DNA of 64,000 nucleotides from Collinsella sp. (GCA_019424905.1 JAHYYP010000009.1:1-64000), one strand, 5' to 3'. Numbered from the stretch's first letter, positions 51,632 through 60,751 are shown. Made by a program: numbers and translations. The notes: a model not told the origin generated them from the letters alone.

Positions 51632-52300
51632 CTACAGAATTTCATCTGGGCTGGCGGGTTTGGTTGTTTTGGGGATGCCGAGTTTGGATGACGCGAAATC
51701 GTCAACATTGTCCTTAATTCCGTCTTTGGTGTAGACAGTGACCATATAGGTGCTGTGTCCGAATTCGCCCTTGTCGCGTGTTGCCCAGGCATCCCAGTAG
51801 GCGGCCCCGTTTCGCCCTTTGATTTTTCCGACACGGCGGAGTTCTGTTCGCTTTAATTTCTGGTTGCTATAGATGGTTCGACCGGCTTCCGCGGTGAGCC
51901 CGCACTGTCCAAGCAGCTTGTCGAGGACTTGGTTCATGTGGCGCTCATCGGTGTTTGGTGCGTAGTCGTAGGCGAGGGTGATGGAGTCAAGGGGCTGGTC
52001 GTCGATCAGATAATTCATTGTCTGAGGTTCGAGGCAGAAATAAGGAGAGCATCCGTCGACCTTGCCGAGCAACGGTAACTTGGACTGCCAACTTCCGGTG
52101 GGAATTGCATATTCGTAGAACACGCCACGGCAGACAAAGGAGAGCGAGGTGGCACGCGAGCCGGCGTCGATCATCCCGCAAAGATCGAAGGGCGAGGCGA
52201 TACCAAAAGAAAAGGGCGTGATGACGATAAGGAAGAGCATCACGATGGGTATGGCGAGAATGGCGATGACGTTGCGACCGGTGGAATGAGACGGCTTCAT
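51632..52300 (-). CDS. Single-span membrane protein of unknown function
   Basis: I do not recognise this 222-residue protein. It has a strongly hydrophobic N-terminal span (NVIAILAIPIVMLFLIVITPFSFGIA) and an extracytoplasmic part with several Cys (FDLCGMIDAG, SFVCRGVFYEYAIP, CSPYFCLEPQ, GQCGLTAEAG). It shares its size and layout with the two flanking paralogues, such as DSITLAYDYAPN next to their DSITVDFDG, so it may be a distant relative. AGGAGCGCAT precedes the ATG at 52300. Confidence 0.6.
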   Translation of the reverse strand: MKPSHSTGRNVIAILAIPIVMLFLIVITPFSFGIASPFDLCGMIDAGSRATSLSFVCRGVFYEYAIPTGSWQSKLPLLGKVDGCSPYFCLEPQTMNYLIDDQPLDSITLAYDYAPNTDERHMNQVLDKLLGQCGLTAEAGRTIYSNQKLKRTELRRVGKIKGRNGAAYWDAWATRDKGEFGHSTYMVTVYTKDGIKDNVDDFASSKLGIPKTTKPASPDEIL

Positions 52301-52411
52301 ATGCGCTCCTCGAGACAAAGAGCTGTTGAGGATAGGCAGAAATGGATATGTTCAGAGAACAATTCAAGTTTAATCTCATGGCGTGAGATGGTCGACCGTT
52401 AGCGTCGAAAA

Positions 52412-52444
52412 CCACCACAAAGGTGCCTGTCCCCTTTGTGGTGG
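52412..52444. repeat. CCACCACAAAGG hairpin
   Basis: CCACCACAAAGG and CCTTTGTGGTGG enclose TGCCTGTCCC. The same unit lies at 6501-6532, 7843-7874 and, reversed or altered, at 51545 and 53217-53249. Confidence 0.75.
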
Positions 52445-52534
52445 TGGGGAGCGCGCGGCTTCTTTTGGTGATAGTGTTAGCCGGCGGTATCATTAGGACA
52501 AATGGCGCGGGTTTGCATTGTGAGGTGCTTTGCT

Positions 52535-53206
52535 GTGAGAAGTCCTGCCCGTATTGGATTGATTGTCTTGGCGCTTGCGATCGCTGTGGTTGGCGCGGGC
52601 GCTGTCGGTATGGCATTTCTACCTGCTGCGGTGACGGAGCCGGTGGTCAAGCCTGTGACTCAATCTGTCGAACTTCTGACCGGCGACGACAAGCCTGAGA
52701 CCATTACCGTTGATTTTGATGAGCAACCGGCTGCGCTGGGCATTAGTAATTATCCACGCATTCAGCTTGGGGCTATGCGCTATACCACGGATTCTGGTCT
52801 GATCGACAGGGCGTCCGAGCTGCTCAAGGGCAAAATCTTTAAGCGCTGGTATGGATATGCGTCCTATCGGGCAAAAGCGAACGACATGGTTGGCGGATGC
52901 CACTCTTCCATCGAGCTGGACACTGCAAACGGCGCAAAGTTATGTGATGTCTCGTACGATCCGGGCTACGAGGACAATGAGGGTCCGGGCATCTACATCA
53001 TGGACGGCGATGTCGCCTATGTCATGGAGGGCGACCAGACCGAGCTCAACGATTTTATGGGCCAGTGTATCCAAGATGCCTATAAACAGACCTGCTTGCC
53101 TGACCCGCAGGCTGCACGCGATAGTGGGTCTGCCCGTACATGGCTGTTCGAGGATGAGATGCCCTGGACCGTCGAATCGGGAAGTACGGGTCCGGCGAAG
53201 GAGTAG
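52535..53206 (+). CDS. Single-span membrane protein, paralogue of the gene at 50444
   Basis: This 223-residue protein has one N-terminal span (IGLIVLALAIAVVGAGAVGMAFLPA) and an extracytoplasmic domain nearly colinear with the gene at 50444-51091 (ALGISNYPRIQLGAMRYT, GKIFKRWYGYASYRAK, NEGPGIYIMDGDVAYVMEGDQTE, SARTWLFEDEMPW). The family is unknown. The GTG at 52535 behind GAGGTGCTTTGCT is chosen by alignment with the paralogue; an ATG 33 bases upstream is possible. It is on the opposite strand to its relative. Confidence 0.65.
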   Translation: MRSPARIGLIVLALAIAVVGAGAVGMAFLPAAVTEPVVKPVTQSVELLTGDDKPETITVDFDEQPAALGISNYPRIQLGAMRYTTDSGLIDRASELLKGKIFKRWYGYASYRAKANDMVGGCHSSIELDTANGAKLCDVSYDPGYEDNEGPGIYIMDGDVAYVMEGDQTELNDFMGQCIQDAYKQTCLPDPQAARDSGSARTWLFEDEMPWTVESGSTGPAKE

Positions 53207-53216
53207 AGACCGCGAC

Positions 53217-53249
53217 CACCACAAAGGTGTCTGTCCCCTTTGTGGTGGT
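53217..53249. repeat. CCACCACAAAGG hairpin before clpB
   Basis: CCACCACAAAGG and CCTTTGTGGTGG enclose TGTCTGTCCC. It lies just after the membrane-protein stop and just before the putative HspR operator. Confidence 0.75.
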
Positions 53250-53273
53250 TTGCATGTCGTGGGAACACTCAGA

Positions 53274-53300
53274 AAATCTTATATATAGAGACTTAGATTT
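53274..53300. promoter_or_regulatory. Putative HspR operator before clpB
   Basis: AAATCTTATAT-N5/6-GACTTAGATTT repeats the motif at 42850-42876 before dnaK and is followed by TATAAG (53304-53309). It lies 90 bases before clpB. Confidence 0.65.
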
Positions 53301-53389
53301 ATGTATAAGATCGCACAAAGCTGGCAACAATACTTCTCGAACAACGTGAAGCCGCCCCGTAGGGCGGCCGCCCCAAGAGAGGTGATTCC

Positions 53390-56017
53390 ATGAGAATCGA
53401 TAAGCTAGCAATGACGTCGCGCGAGGCGTTGCAGACCGCCATGAGCACGGCTGCCGATGCGCAGGCCGGCGCGGTGGAGCCGATTCACCTGCTGTCTGCC
53501 CTGCTCGGTGCCGGCGAGCGCAATATCTCCGTGATCATCGAGCGCATCGGCGCTGATCCGGCCCAGCTCGCACGCTCCACGCAGGATGCCGTCGACCGCG
53601 CGCCCAAGGTTTCGGGCGAGGGTCAGCAGATGGGCCTGTCCAACGAGCTCGTCCGCGTCATCGAGAAGGCCGAGAAGAAGGCCACCAAGATGGGCGACAG
53701 CTTTGTGGTGACCGAGCATCTGCTGATGGCGCTTGCCGAGGACAAGGGCGAGGCGGGCCGTGTGCTGCGCGACGCCGGCGTCACCAAGGAGCGCATCGAG
53801 CAGGTCTACGAGGAGCTGCGCGGCGATGACCGCGTGACGTCCGCCGAGGACAAGACCCAGTTTGAGGCGCTGGAACAGTACGGCCGCAATATCTGCGACC
53901 TTGCCCGCGCCGGCAAGCTCGACCCGGTCATTGGCCGTACCGACGAGATCCGTCGCACCATTCAGGTCCTGTCCCGCCGCACCAAGAACAACCCCGTGCT
54001 CATCGGCGAGCCGGGTGTCGGCAAGACGGCCATCGTCGAGGGCATCGCCCAGCGTATCGTGGCCGGCGACGTGCCGAGTACCCTGCGCGACCGCGACCTT
54101 ATCGAGCTCGACATGAGCGCGCTGGTCGCCGGCGCTAAGTACCGCGGCGAGTTCGAGGACCGCTTGAAGGCTGTGCTCAAGGAGGTACAGAAGTCCGAAG
54201 GCAAGGTCATCCTGTTCATCGATGAGCTCCACACCATCGTGGGCGCTGGTGCCACCGAGGGCTCCATGGACGCCGGCAACATCCTCAAGCCGGCGCTTGC
54301 CCGTGGCGACTTGCACGCGATCGGCGCGACCACGCTCGACGAGTATCGCAAGTACATCGAGAAGGACGCGGCGCTCGCCCGTCGTTTCCAGACCGTTATG
54401 GTGAGCGAGCCTACCGTCGAGGACACCATCTCGATCCTGCGTGGCCTCAAGGAGAAGTACGAGATCTTCCACGGTGTGCACATCACCGATAGCGCGCTCG
54501 TGGCCGCTGCTGACCTCTCCGATCGCTATATCGCCGACCGCTTTCTGCCCGACAAGGCCATCGACCTGGTCGATGAGGCCGCAAGCCGCCTGCGCATGGA
54601 ACTCGACAGCATGCCGGTCGAGATTGACGCCACCACGCGTCAGCTCACCCAGCTGCAGATCGAGGAGCAGGCGCTCATGAAGGAGACCGACGACGCCTCC
54701 AAGGAGCGTCTGGAGGCCCTGCGCCAAGAGATCGCCGAGGTCCAAGAAAAGCTCAACGTGCAAAAGGCCGGCTGGCTCAACCAGAAGAACGCCATCGACC
54801 ACGTGCAGGAGCTTAAGGGACAGCTCGACGAGGCCAGAAGCGAAGAGGAGCGCGCGACGCGCAACGGCGACCTGGGCCGTGCGTCCGAGCTGCGCTACTC
54901 CGTGATTCCGGGTCTGCAGCAGCAGATTCAGGATTCCGAGGCTGCGCTCGAGGCACAAAAGCAGAAGGACGGCGAGGGTCTCAACGAGCAGGTGACCTCC
55001 GATGAGATCGCCGAGGTCGTGAGTGCCTGGACCGGCGTGCCCGTGTCCAAGATGATGCAGGGCGAGCTCGACAAGCTGAAGGGCCTGGAGGGTGAGCTGC
55101 ATAAGCGCGTCATCGGCCAGGACGAGGCCGTCTCCGCCGTCGCCGCGGCTGTGCGCCGCAGCCGTGCGGGCCTCTCCGATCCGGACAAGCCCATCGGCAG
55201 CTTCTTCTTCCTGGGCCCCACCGGCGTGGGCAAGACCGAGCTCGCCAAGGCACTTGCCGAGTGCCTGTTCGACGACGAGCGCGCGCTCGTGCGTATCGAC
55301 ATGTCCGAGTACATGGAGAAGTTCAGCGTCCAGCGTCTGATCGGTGCGCCCCCAGGATACGTGGGTTACGACGAGGGCGGCCAGCTCACTGAGGCCGTGC
55401 GCCGTCGTCCGTACTCCGTGATCTTGCTCGACGAGATGGAGAAGGCTCATCCTGATGTCTTCAACGTGCTGCTGCAGGTGCTCGACGACGGCCGTCTGAC
55501 CGATGGCCAGGGTCGCCAGGTGTCCTTCAAGAACACGATTATCATCATGACGTCCAACGTGGGCTCCAAGGCCATCGCCGATCTGTCCGGTAAGGACGAG
55601 GAGGAGATGCGCCATCAGGTCGACGCCGCCATGGCTCAGACCTTCCGCCCCGAGTTCCTCAACCGTATCGACGATATCGTGGTGTTCCATCCGCTCGGCA
55701 TGGCGCAGATCGAGAAGATTGTCGACATCCAGCTTGCCGACGTTCGCGCACGCCTGGCCAAGGAGCGCATGACGCTTGCCATCACCCCGGCGGCCAAGCA
55801 GATGCTCGCCGTGGGCGGTCTGGACCCGGTCTTTGGCGCCCGTCCGCTCAAGCGTCTGGTTCAGCGCGAGGTCGTGGATGCCATCGCCGCCGCTATCATC
55901 GACGGCACGGTGCGCGAGGGCGATCAGGTGACGGTCGATGCCGACAAGGACGGCGGCTTTACCGTCGTGTGCGACAACACGCCGGCGGCCACCTACGAGG
56001 TCCCCGACGCCGAGTAG
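53390..56017 (+). CDS. clpB: Disaggregase ClpB
   Basis: ClpB is a hexameric AAA+ protein that works with DnaK to dissolve aggregates. The 875-residue protein has an N-domain (1-150), AAA-1 with Walker A GEPGVGKT (near 206) and Walker B VILFIDELHTIVGAG, a coiled middle domain (about 400-540), AAA-2 with GPTGVGKT (near 609) and VILLDEMEKAHPDVFN, and a C-terminal D2-small domain. This is normal length and includes the middle domain that separates ClpB from ClpC/ClpA. AAGAGAGGTGATTCC precedes the ATG. It is monocistronic. Confidence 0.97.
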   Translation: MRIDKLAMTSREALQTAMSTAADAQAGAVEPIHLLSALLGAGERNISVIIERIGADPAQLARSTQDAVDRAPKVSGEGQQMGLSNELVRVIEKAEKKATKMGDSFVVTEHLLMALAEDKGEAGRVLRDAGVTKERIEQVYEELRGDDRVTSAEDKTQFEALEQYGRNICDLARAGKLDPVIGRTDEIRRTIQVLSRRTKNNPVLIGEPGVGKTAIVEGIAQRIVAGDVPSTLRDRDLIELDMSALVAGAKYRGEFEDRLKAVLKEVQKSEGKVILFIDELHTIVGAGATEGSMDAGNILKPALARGDLHAIGATTLDEYRKYIEKDAALARRFQTVMVSEPTVEDTISILRGLKEKYEIFHGVHITDSALVAAADLSDRYIADRFLPDKAIDLVDEAASRLRMELDSMPVEIDATTRQLTQLQIEEQALMKETDDASKERLEALRQEIAEVQEKLNVQKAGWLNQKNAIDHVQELKGQLDEARSEEERATRNGDLGRASELRYSVIPGLQQQIQDSEAALEAQKQKDGEGLNEQVTSDEIAEVVSAWTGVPVSKMMQGELDKLKGLEGELHKRVIGQDEAVSAVAAAVRRSRAGLSDPDKPIGSFFFLGPTGVGKTELAKALAECLFDDERALVRIDMSEYMEKFSVQRLIGAPPGYVGYDEGGQLTEAVRRRPYSVILLDEMEKAHPDVFNVLLQVLDDGRLTDGQGRQVSFKNTIIIMTSNVGSKAIADLSGKDEEEMRHQVDAAMAQTFRPEFLNRIDDIVVFHPLGMAQIEKIVDIQLADVRARLAKERMTLAITPAAKQMLAVGGLDPVFGARPLKRLVQREVVDAIAAAIIDGTVREGDQVTVDADKDGGFTVVCDNTPAATYEVPDAE

Positions 56018-56061
56018 GTTTTGGGCCATGCCTTAAAATCTACCAGCCGTCTCTAAACGCC

Positions 56062-56098
56062 AAGGGCGGCGGATCCAATTGGGTCCGCCGCCCTTTTT
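56062..56098 (+). terminator. Terminator of clpB
   Basis: AGGGCGGCGGA pairs with TCCGCCGCCCT and runs into TTTTT. It lies 45 bases past the stop. Confidence 0.85.
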
Positions 56099-56148
56099 CG
56101 TGCGACAATCGATGATATTGAACGGATGCGATGCGAGGAGCTATGCAG

Positions 56149-56343
56149 ATGAAAGACGAGATCAAGACAAGCGCGCCGGCGACCGATGCCGCACCCGCCG
56201 CACCCAAGCCTGTGCCTAAGCCGGCGCCCAAGCCGCGCGACCCCTACATCCGTGCCGAGAACGAGGACGATGACGGCTACGATCCCTACAGCGATCGCCG
56301 CCCCGAGCGCGAGCCGCTGTTCGAAGCCGACCCCTGGCGCTAG
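56149..56343 (+). CDS. Small Pro/Ala-rich acidic protein
   Basis: This 64-residue protein has no recognised domain. It has a Lys-Pro/Ala-Pro repeat segment (PKPVPKPAPKPRDPY) followed by an acidic segment (AENEDDDGYDPYSDRRPE). It is probably disordered. AGGAG lies eight bases before the ATG at 56149; the ATG at 56143 is too close to it. It is kept as a gene because of this site and coding-like composition, but without homology evidence it is tentative. Confidence 0.5.
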   Translation: MKDEIKTSAPATDAAPAAPKPVPKPAPKPRDPYIRAENEDDDGYDPYSDRRPEREPLFEADPWR

Positions 56344-56376
56344 TTGCATCAAGTAGCTAATTTGGCGATGATTTCC

Positions 56377-56408
56377 TGGGACGGGGTAGTCAAAAAAGTC
56401 CCGTCCCA
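56377..56408. repeat. TGGGACGGG/CCCGTCCCA hairpin
   Basis: The 9-bp arms (56377-56385 and 56400-56408) enclose GTAGTCAAAAAAGT. It is a shorter relative of the palindrome at 4968-5038. Confidence 0.65.
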
Positions 56409-56504
56409 AATCGACTGTCCAGGGAGTCGCATTCGAGCTTGGTTGCCCTCTCAGCCACTCGGCATCCTTCGAGCAGTAATAGTGAAAAAACTTGCTTAAG
56501 TGTT

Positions 56505-56562
56505 AATCAAGTCAGACATAATCTTGATCTCTAATTAATCAAGAATCGCTATAATTTTGATT
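56505..56562. promoter_or_regulatory. AATCAAG/CTTGAT repeats before the DUF4143 ATPase
   Basis: AATCAAG (56505-56511), ATCTTGAT (56521-56528), AATCAAG (56537-56543) and TTTTGATT (56555-56562) alternate in orientation at about 15-base steps in AT-rich DNA, around a TATAAT at 56550. This suggests repressor or activator sites over the promoter of the next gene. Confidence 0.45.
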
Positions 56563-56587
56563 AGCTAGAGAGCAAGATTGGAGAATC

Positions 56588-57940
56588 ATGGCATTCAACG
56601 ACTTGATCGCCCAGAAAATAAAGGACTTTGAACAGCAGGGGGTTCCGCAGGTCTTTGAGCGAGACCTTGATCTAGGAAACCCACAGGAGCCAAAGCGCGA
56701 CAACATCGTAAATGTGATTGTGGGGGCCCGCCGTTGTGGAAAGACGTATCGCCTGTATCAGGAGATGCGGCGGCTTCAGAGCCGGGGCGTCGAGCTTGAC
56801 CGGATGCTTTACTTCAATTTTGAGGATGAGCGCTTGCGCCCGTATGAGCCATCGCTGCTGGCGGACGTGCTCGACACGTTCTATGCGCTGTATCCTGTTG
56901 CTCGAACCGAGGGCGCTTACATTTTCTTTGACGAGATCCAGGAAATTCCCGAATGGGGTGCGTTTCTGCGGCGTGTAGTCGATACGGAGAAAGCGACCGT
57001 CTATGTGACGGGATCTTCTTCTAAGATGCTGTCCTCAGAACTTAAGAGCGAGTTCAGGGGTCGTTCTCTTGTGCGAGAGCTTTTTCCGTTGAGTTTTTCG
57101 GAATACGTTCGATATAAGACGGGGAGCGTTCTCGAGTCAGATGCGACCTTTTCCCCGAGCGATGCAGCGCTGCTTCGACATCATCTGATCGGGTATCTTG
57201 AACGAGGGGGATTCATCGCGACACTTGAGCAGACGCCTGCAGACGCGATTCAGCTGCTACAGGAATATGCTTCGCGAACGGTCGCCATGGACGTCGTTGA
57301 ACGTTACGACGTCAAGAACCCTCGCCTGGCATCGCTGTTCTTGACGCGGTGTATGGCATCTTCGGGACGAGAGCTGTCAGTGAACAAAGTGTACAACGAG
57401 TTCAAGAGCAGACAGATACCCGTCAGTCGTAATTCGCTCAGCGACTTACTTGAGTATTATGAGGACGCCTACCTGTTATTTTCTGTGCCGGAGTTCACGC
57501 GTTCACTGGCAAATAACATGCGGTCTGCGTCTAAGGTCTACGCTGTCGACCCTGCGATGTTTGGAGCATTCTCTCCCGCATCGGCATTGGACCAGGGCCA
57601 GAGGCTCGAGACCGCAGTGTTCAATGCGCTAAGAAGAAGGACTCCCGCGGTGAGGACCGGCTCGGTCTGCCGCCTGCTAATCAAAGAGAAGAGCAAAAGC
57701 CATGAGGTGGACTTTGTGGCTGGGGATGCGCTTCTCATGCGGGCTTATAGCCTGATTCAGGTGAGTGCGGATATGGCAAGTGAGAAAACGCGCGAGCGCG
57801 AAATCGCCGCGCTTGATGCCTCGATGGCCCAGTTTGATCTTGGCGAGTCGGCAATCGTTACCATGGATGAACAGACCGATATTCCATGCGAGCACGGTGC
57901 GGTACACGTTATGCCCGCATGGAAGTGGCTCCTTGCCTAA
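56588..57940 (+). CDS. AAA-family ATPase with DUF4143 domain
   Basis: This 450-residue protein has an N-terminal AAA_14 ATPase domain (Walker A VGARRCGKTYRLY near 47, Walker B AYIFFDEIQEIP near 115) and a C-terminal DUF4143 domain with a restriction-nuclease-like look (LIKEKSKSHEVDFVAGD). Such genes are very common, lone, horizontally transferred genes in gut bacteria with unknown function. GGAGAATC precedes the ATG. Codon use and base composition are more AT-rich than neighbours, in line with transfer. Confidence 0.85.
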   Translation: MAFNDLIAQKIKDFEQQGVPQVFERDLDLGNPQEPKRDNIVNVIVGARRCGKTYRLYQEMRRLQSRGVELDRMLYFNFEDERLRPYEPSLLADVLDTFYALYPVARTEGAYIFFDEIQEIPEWGAFLRRVVDTEKATVYVTGSSSKMLSSELKSEFRGRSLVRELFPLSFSEYVRYKTGSVLESDATFSPSDAALLRHHLIGYLERGGFIATLEQTPADAIQLLQEYASRTVAMDVVERYDVKNPRLASLFLTRCMASSGRELSVNKVYNEFKSRQIPVSRNSLSDLLEYYEDAYLLFSVPEFTRSLANNMRSASKVYAVDPAMFGAFSPASALDQGQRLETAVFNALRRRTPAVRTGSVCRLLIKEKSKSHEVDFVAGDALLMRAYSLIQVSADMASEKTREREIAALDASMAQFDLGESAIVTMDEQTDIPCEHGAVHVMPAWKWLLA

Positions 57941-58013
57941 TCATCTATGGGCCTGTGGGGTCAGGACCTCCTGGCTCCTTCATCACGGTTGGGGAGCACC
58001 TTGCTGCGCCAGG

Positions 58014-59510
58014 CTAGTCCTGGGCTTTGATACTCGGCAGCAGGATCTGCGCGAGGTAGTCGGTTTCGAGCTTAGTGGCACCATCGGCCTTGCCGTCTTT
58101 ACCCACCAGGTCGTTCTTGATCTGGCTATACGTATAGCGGTTGCCGGTCGTCAGCTCGACAAGCTCAATGGCCGTATCCATGGGGTAGGTCGACACGGGA
58201 TTCTGCGTCCGCCCGTTGATGGTCTGGGGCACCACGTACGGATAGACGGGGCCGCTGGCGTAGACGGTATAACCGTTGCCTAGATTGGCCGCACCCAAAA
58301 CCGTATCGCCTTCATCGGGCGTAAAGCTCTCGCCCTCGCGCACCGCGACGAGCGTCACGAGCGGCGTATTGGCGTCGTCGCCCAGATAGATGCATAGCGT
58401 GCTTCCGTTTTGCCAAGTTGCGACCTTGCCGTACCACTCGACGGGAATATCGAGCTGGTAGAGGTCGGTTGCCTTGTGGCGAGCGTCAGCATCACGGGAC
58501 GCCTGTGCCTTTTGCGCGCTCACGGCATTGACGGCGGCGTCGCGCCGCGCGGTTGCTGCCTGCTGGAGCACTTTGGCAGCCGCGGCGGAGCTCGCACCGC
58601 CCTCCTCGGCATACTTGGCGGCGGCATCGATCTGGTCGTCAGTCACCGTGTCGGCCGAAGGCACCTTGAGCTTAAAGGTGGCCTGGGCACTTAAATCCTG
58701 TCCATCGCTCTTAACGGTGACCTGCGTCTTGGTGGTCGGGACGGTATAGATGGTGCCGTCGGCCGCGATGGGGGAGGCAGCGATGGAGAGCGTGTAATCG
58801 CCGGGCAGCAGTTTGATGCCGCGGCCGTGCTCGTCAACATAGAGCGTTTCGCTCACGGAGGAGCCGTCAGAATCCTGACCGCTCACCTGTACGGGAATCT
58901 TGGAGCCAGTGGAACAGTCGAGGCCTGCGGCATGCATGCCAATCTGCACCGACATCATCGTGTGGGCATTGGCGGCGACAGCGGCAGCCTGCTCTTGCTG
59001 ATATCCGTTCCAGGCAGCATAGCCTGCACCGCCGGCGACGAGCGCGACGGCCACGACACCGGCGACCATCAGATTGCGGCGCTTGGGCGACATCTTGCGA
59101 TGGCGGACCTCGGCCTCGCGTGCCGAGGGAACGGACGGCAGGGGTATATCGCCCATGGCGATGGTCTCGTCCACGGCTGGTGCGGAACCCAGGCCAGGAA
59201 GCTCGCGAGTCAGCGAATCCTCGGCCGGCAAGCTGTCGAGCAAGACGGTTTCCTCGCCCGTGTCGGATTCGGGCTGGTTGCCGGCCTCGCTTTCGGTGCC
59301 TTCGTGATCTGCCTCATCCTCGGCAGGCTCAACGTCGCCTGCATCCTGATTATCGGATTGCGCCTCGGTTTCCGGCTCATCCTGCACATCAACGCCCGAA
59401 TCGTCAAACGCAATCTCATCGAGTGAAATCCGGTCTAAGCTCTCCAAGGCCTCAGCGCAAGCTTCTGCATCTTGGGCCGCATCCTCTTGGCCCATCGTCT
59501 CATCATTCAT
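58014..59510 (-). CDS. Large single-span anchored protein with acidic cytoplasmic N-terminus
   Basis: This 498-residue protein has an acidic, probably disordered N-terminal part (residues 1-145, rich in Glu/Asp), a basic stop (HRKMSPKRRN), one span (LMVAGVVAVALVAGGAGYAAW) and an extracytoplasmic region. The latter holds an Ig-like domain (KIPVQVSGQDSDGSSVSETLYVDEHGRGIKLLPGDYTLSI), a helical linker rich in Ala, and a C-terminal beta domain (IPVEWYGKVATWQNGSTLCIYLGD). I do not recognise the family. GGGGGATGT precedes the ATG. Similar proteins in Coriobacteriia are of unknown role. Confidence 0.65.
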   Translation of the reverse strand: MNDETMGQEDAAQDAEACAEALESLDRISLDEIAFDDSGVDVQDEPETEAQSDNQDAGDVEPAEDEADHEGTESEAGNQPESDTGEETVLLDSLPAEDSLTRELPGLGSAPAVDETIAMGDIPLPSVPSAREAEVRHRKMSPKRRNLMVAGVVAVALVAGGAGYAAWNGYQQEQAAAVAANAHTMMSVQIGMHAAGLDCSTGSKIPVQVSGQDSDGSSVSETLYVDEHGRGIKLLPGDYTLSIAASPIAADGTIYTVPTTKTQVTVKSDGQDLSAQATFKLKVPSADTVTDDQIDAAAKYAEEGGASSAAAAKVLQQAATARRDAAVNAVSAQKAQASRDADARHKATDLYQLDIPVEWYGKVATWQNGSTLCIYLGDDANTPLVTLVAVREGESFTPDEGDTVLGAANLGNGYTVYASGPVYPYVVPQTINGRTQNPVSTYPMDTAIELVELTTGNRYTYSQIKNDLVGKDGKADGATKLETDYLAQILLPSIKAQD

Positions 59511-59632
59511 ACATCCCCCAAGCTCAATATCGGGACAACACTGTACCCAAAAATGGAGCCATATAAAGCGCGTGCGAAATATAAGATCCGATTTAACCTG
59601 AGCGCATCGTTCGGCCGCATCCTCGCGGCGGC

Positions 59633-59672
59633 AAAAGGCCCCCGGAACGCGAACGAATCACATTCCGGGGGC
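59633..59672 (-). terminator. Terminator of the DUF5692 gene
   Basis: GCCCCCGGAA and TTCCGGGGGC (59638-59647 and 59663-59672) are perfect arms. On the minus strand the stem is followed by CTTTTG. It lies past the stop of the gene at 59744. Confidence 0.75.
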
Positions 59673-59743
59673 TCTACAATGCGTTGAGTTGCGCGGAGCC
59701 GGCTATGCTGCTTCGTGCTCAAGCGATGTCTGCGCCGGGCGCG

Positions 59744-60751
59744 TTACTCGGCGTGTGCGTAATCCACCTTGGCGCGGCGAGCGGTAGCCTTCTCCCAATC
59801 GCTGGTGCCCTCAAAGACATCCTGCTTGTAGGGATTGCGGCCGAGCTTCTTGGCGCGGTAGGCGATGTAGATGATCGCGGCGACGTTGGCGACCAGTGCG
59901 GCGATCGAGACCGCGGTAGCGGCGCCGGGGTCGAGCGTGGAGTGGGTCACAAAGATGGACTCCTCCTGGAAGTAGGGGAATACCTGGGCAAACATGCACC
60001 AAATAGCCAGCGTAAAGGCGCGGTTCTGGATCCAGCCGCCCTTGTTCCAGATAAAGGCGGCGACGGTGGGCGCCAGCAGCAGCGCAAAGCCGCAGAACCA
60101 GGAGTGGGTGGGCAGGCAGTTGTAGGTGTAGCAGAAGTTCCAGATATCGTAGGCGATGATGTAGACCCAGGTCATGTCGGGCCACAGCATATCGGTCTGA
60201 TCCTCGGAGGCGTAGACGCTCCACCAACCGGTCATGCAGAAGATGTTGATGAGACCGGCGATGCCGTTGAACACGTTGTTCCAGCCGGCCAGCTGCGTAG
60301 CACCTTCGGAGGTGACCCAGGTGGACTCGCCCAGGACAAAGAAGTGATAGGCGCTCTCAAAGTCGGATACGACGGCGATCATGATGTTGATGGCGACGAT
60401 CACAAACGGCCATGCGCGGAACCAATGCGCCTTGCCGATCTTTCCCCACTGGTACTTAATGGCAATGAAGCCCCAGCAACCGGCGAGCGCCGCGTATACC
60501 TTGGCGTAGTGGAACCAGCTGTTCTGGTACACATGGGTGGGGTTGGTGAGCGCCCACTCGGCGCCTTGCGAAACGCCCACGGCGATGGCGACGCAGTAGA
60601 TGGTCATGGCCAGCGGAGCCACGCCAAAGATGATTGCCGCGCCCAGCTTGGTGCGGCGGCCGACTTCGTTGAGCACGATCAGGCCAATAAAGACCATGGC
60701 CCAGCCGGCCCAGTGGATAAGGGTATCGCTACCCCAAACATCGAACAGCAT
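59744..60751 (-). CDS. DUF5692 family membrane protein
   Basis: This 335-residue integral membrane protein has about nine hydrophobic spans. It is unusually rich in Trp, Tyr and Phe (WAGWAMVFIGLIVLNEVGRRTK, FWNC-type FCYTYNCLPTHSWFCGFALLLAP). It matches what I know as DUF5692. The function is unknown; transport or lipid/quinone-linked redox work are possible. GGAGAGCAGC precedes the ATG. It lies 63 bases downstream of the TetR gene in one operon, opposite the large oxidoreductase. Confidence 0.75.
   Translation of the reverse strand: MLFDVWGSDTLIHWAGWAMVFIGLIVLNEVGRRTKLGAAIIFGVAPLAMTIYCVAIAVGVSQGAEWALTNPTHVYQNSWFHYAKVYAALAGCWGFIAIKYQWGKIGKAHWFRAWPFVIVAINIMIAVVSDFESAYHFFVLGESTWVTSEGATQLAGWNNVFNGIAGLINIFCMTGWWSVYASEDQTDMLWPDMTWVYIIAYDIWNFCYTYNCLPTHSWFCGFALLLAPTVAAFIWNKGGWIQNRAFTLAIWCMFAQVFPYFQEESIFVTHSTLDPGAATAVSIAALVANVAAIIYIAYRAKKLGRNPYKQDVFEGTSDWEKATARRAKVDYAHAE

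Noticed and set aside
53405..56029. Very long open frame antisense to clpB
   Set aside because: It mirrors the clpB frame. High GC at third positions keeps the antisense frame free of stops. The predicted protein is His/Leu/Gly-rich without domains. Similar antisense frames at about 7890-10370, 42983-44533, 47665-49746 and 61553-63700 are rejected for the same reason.
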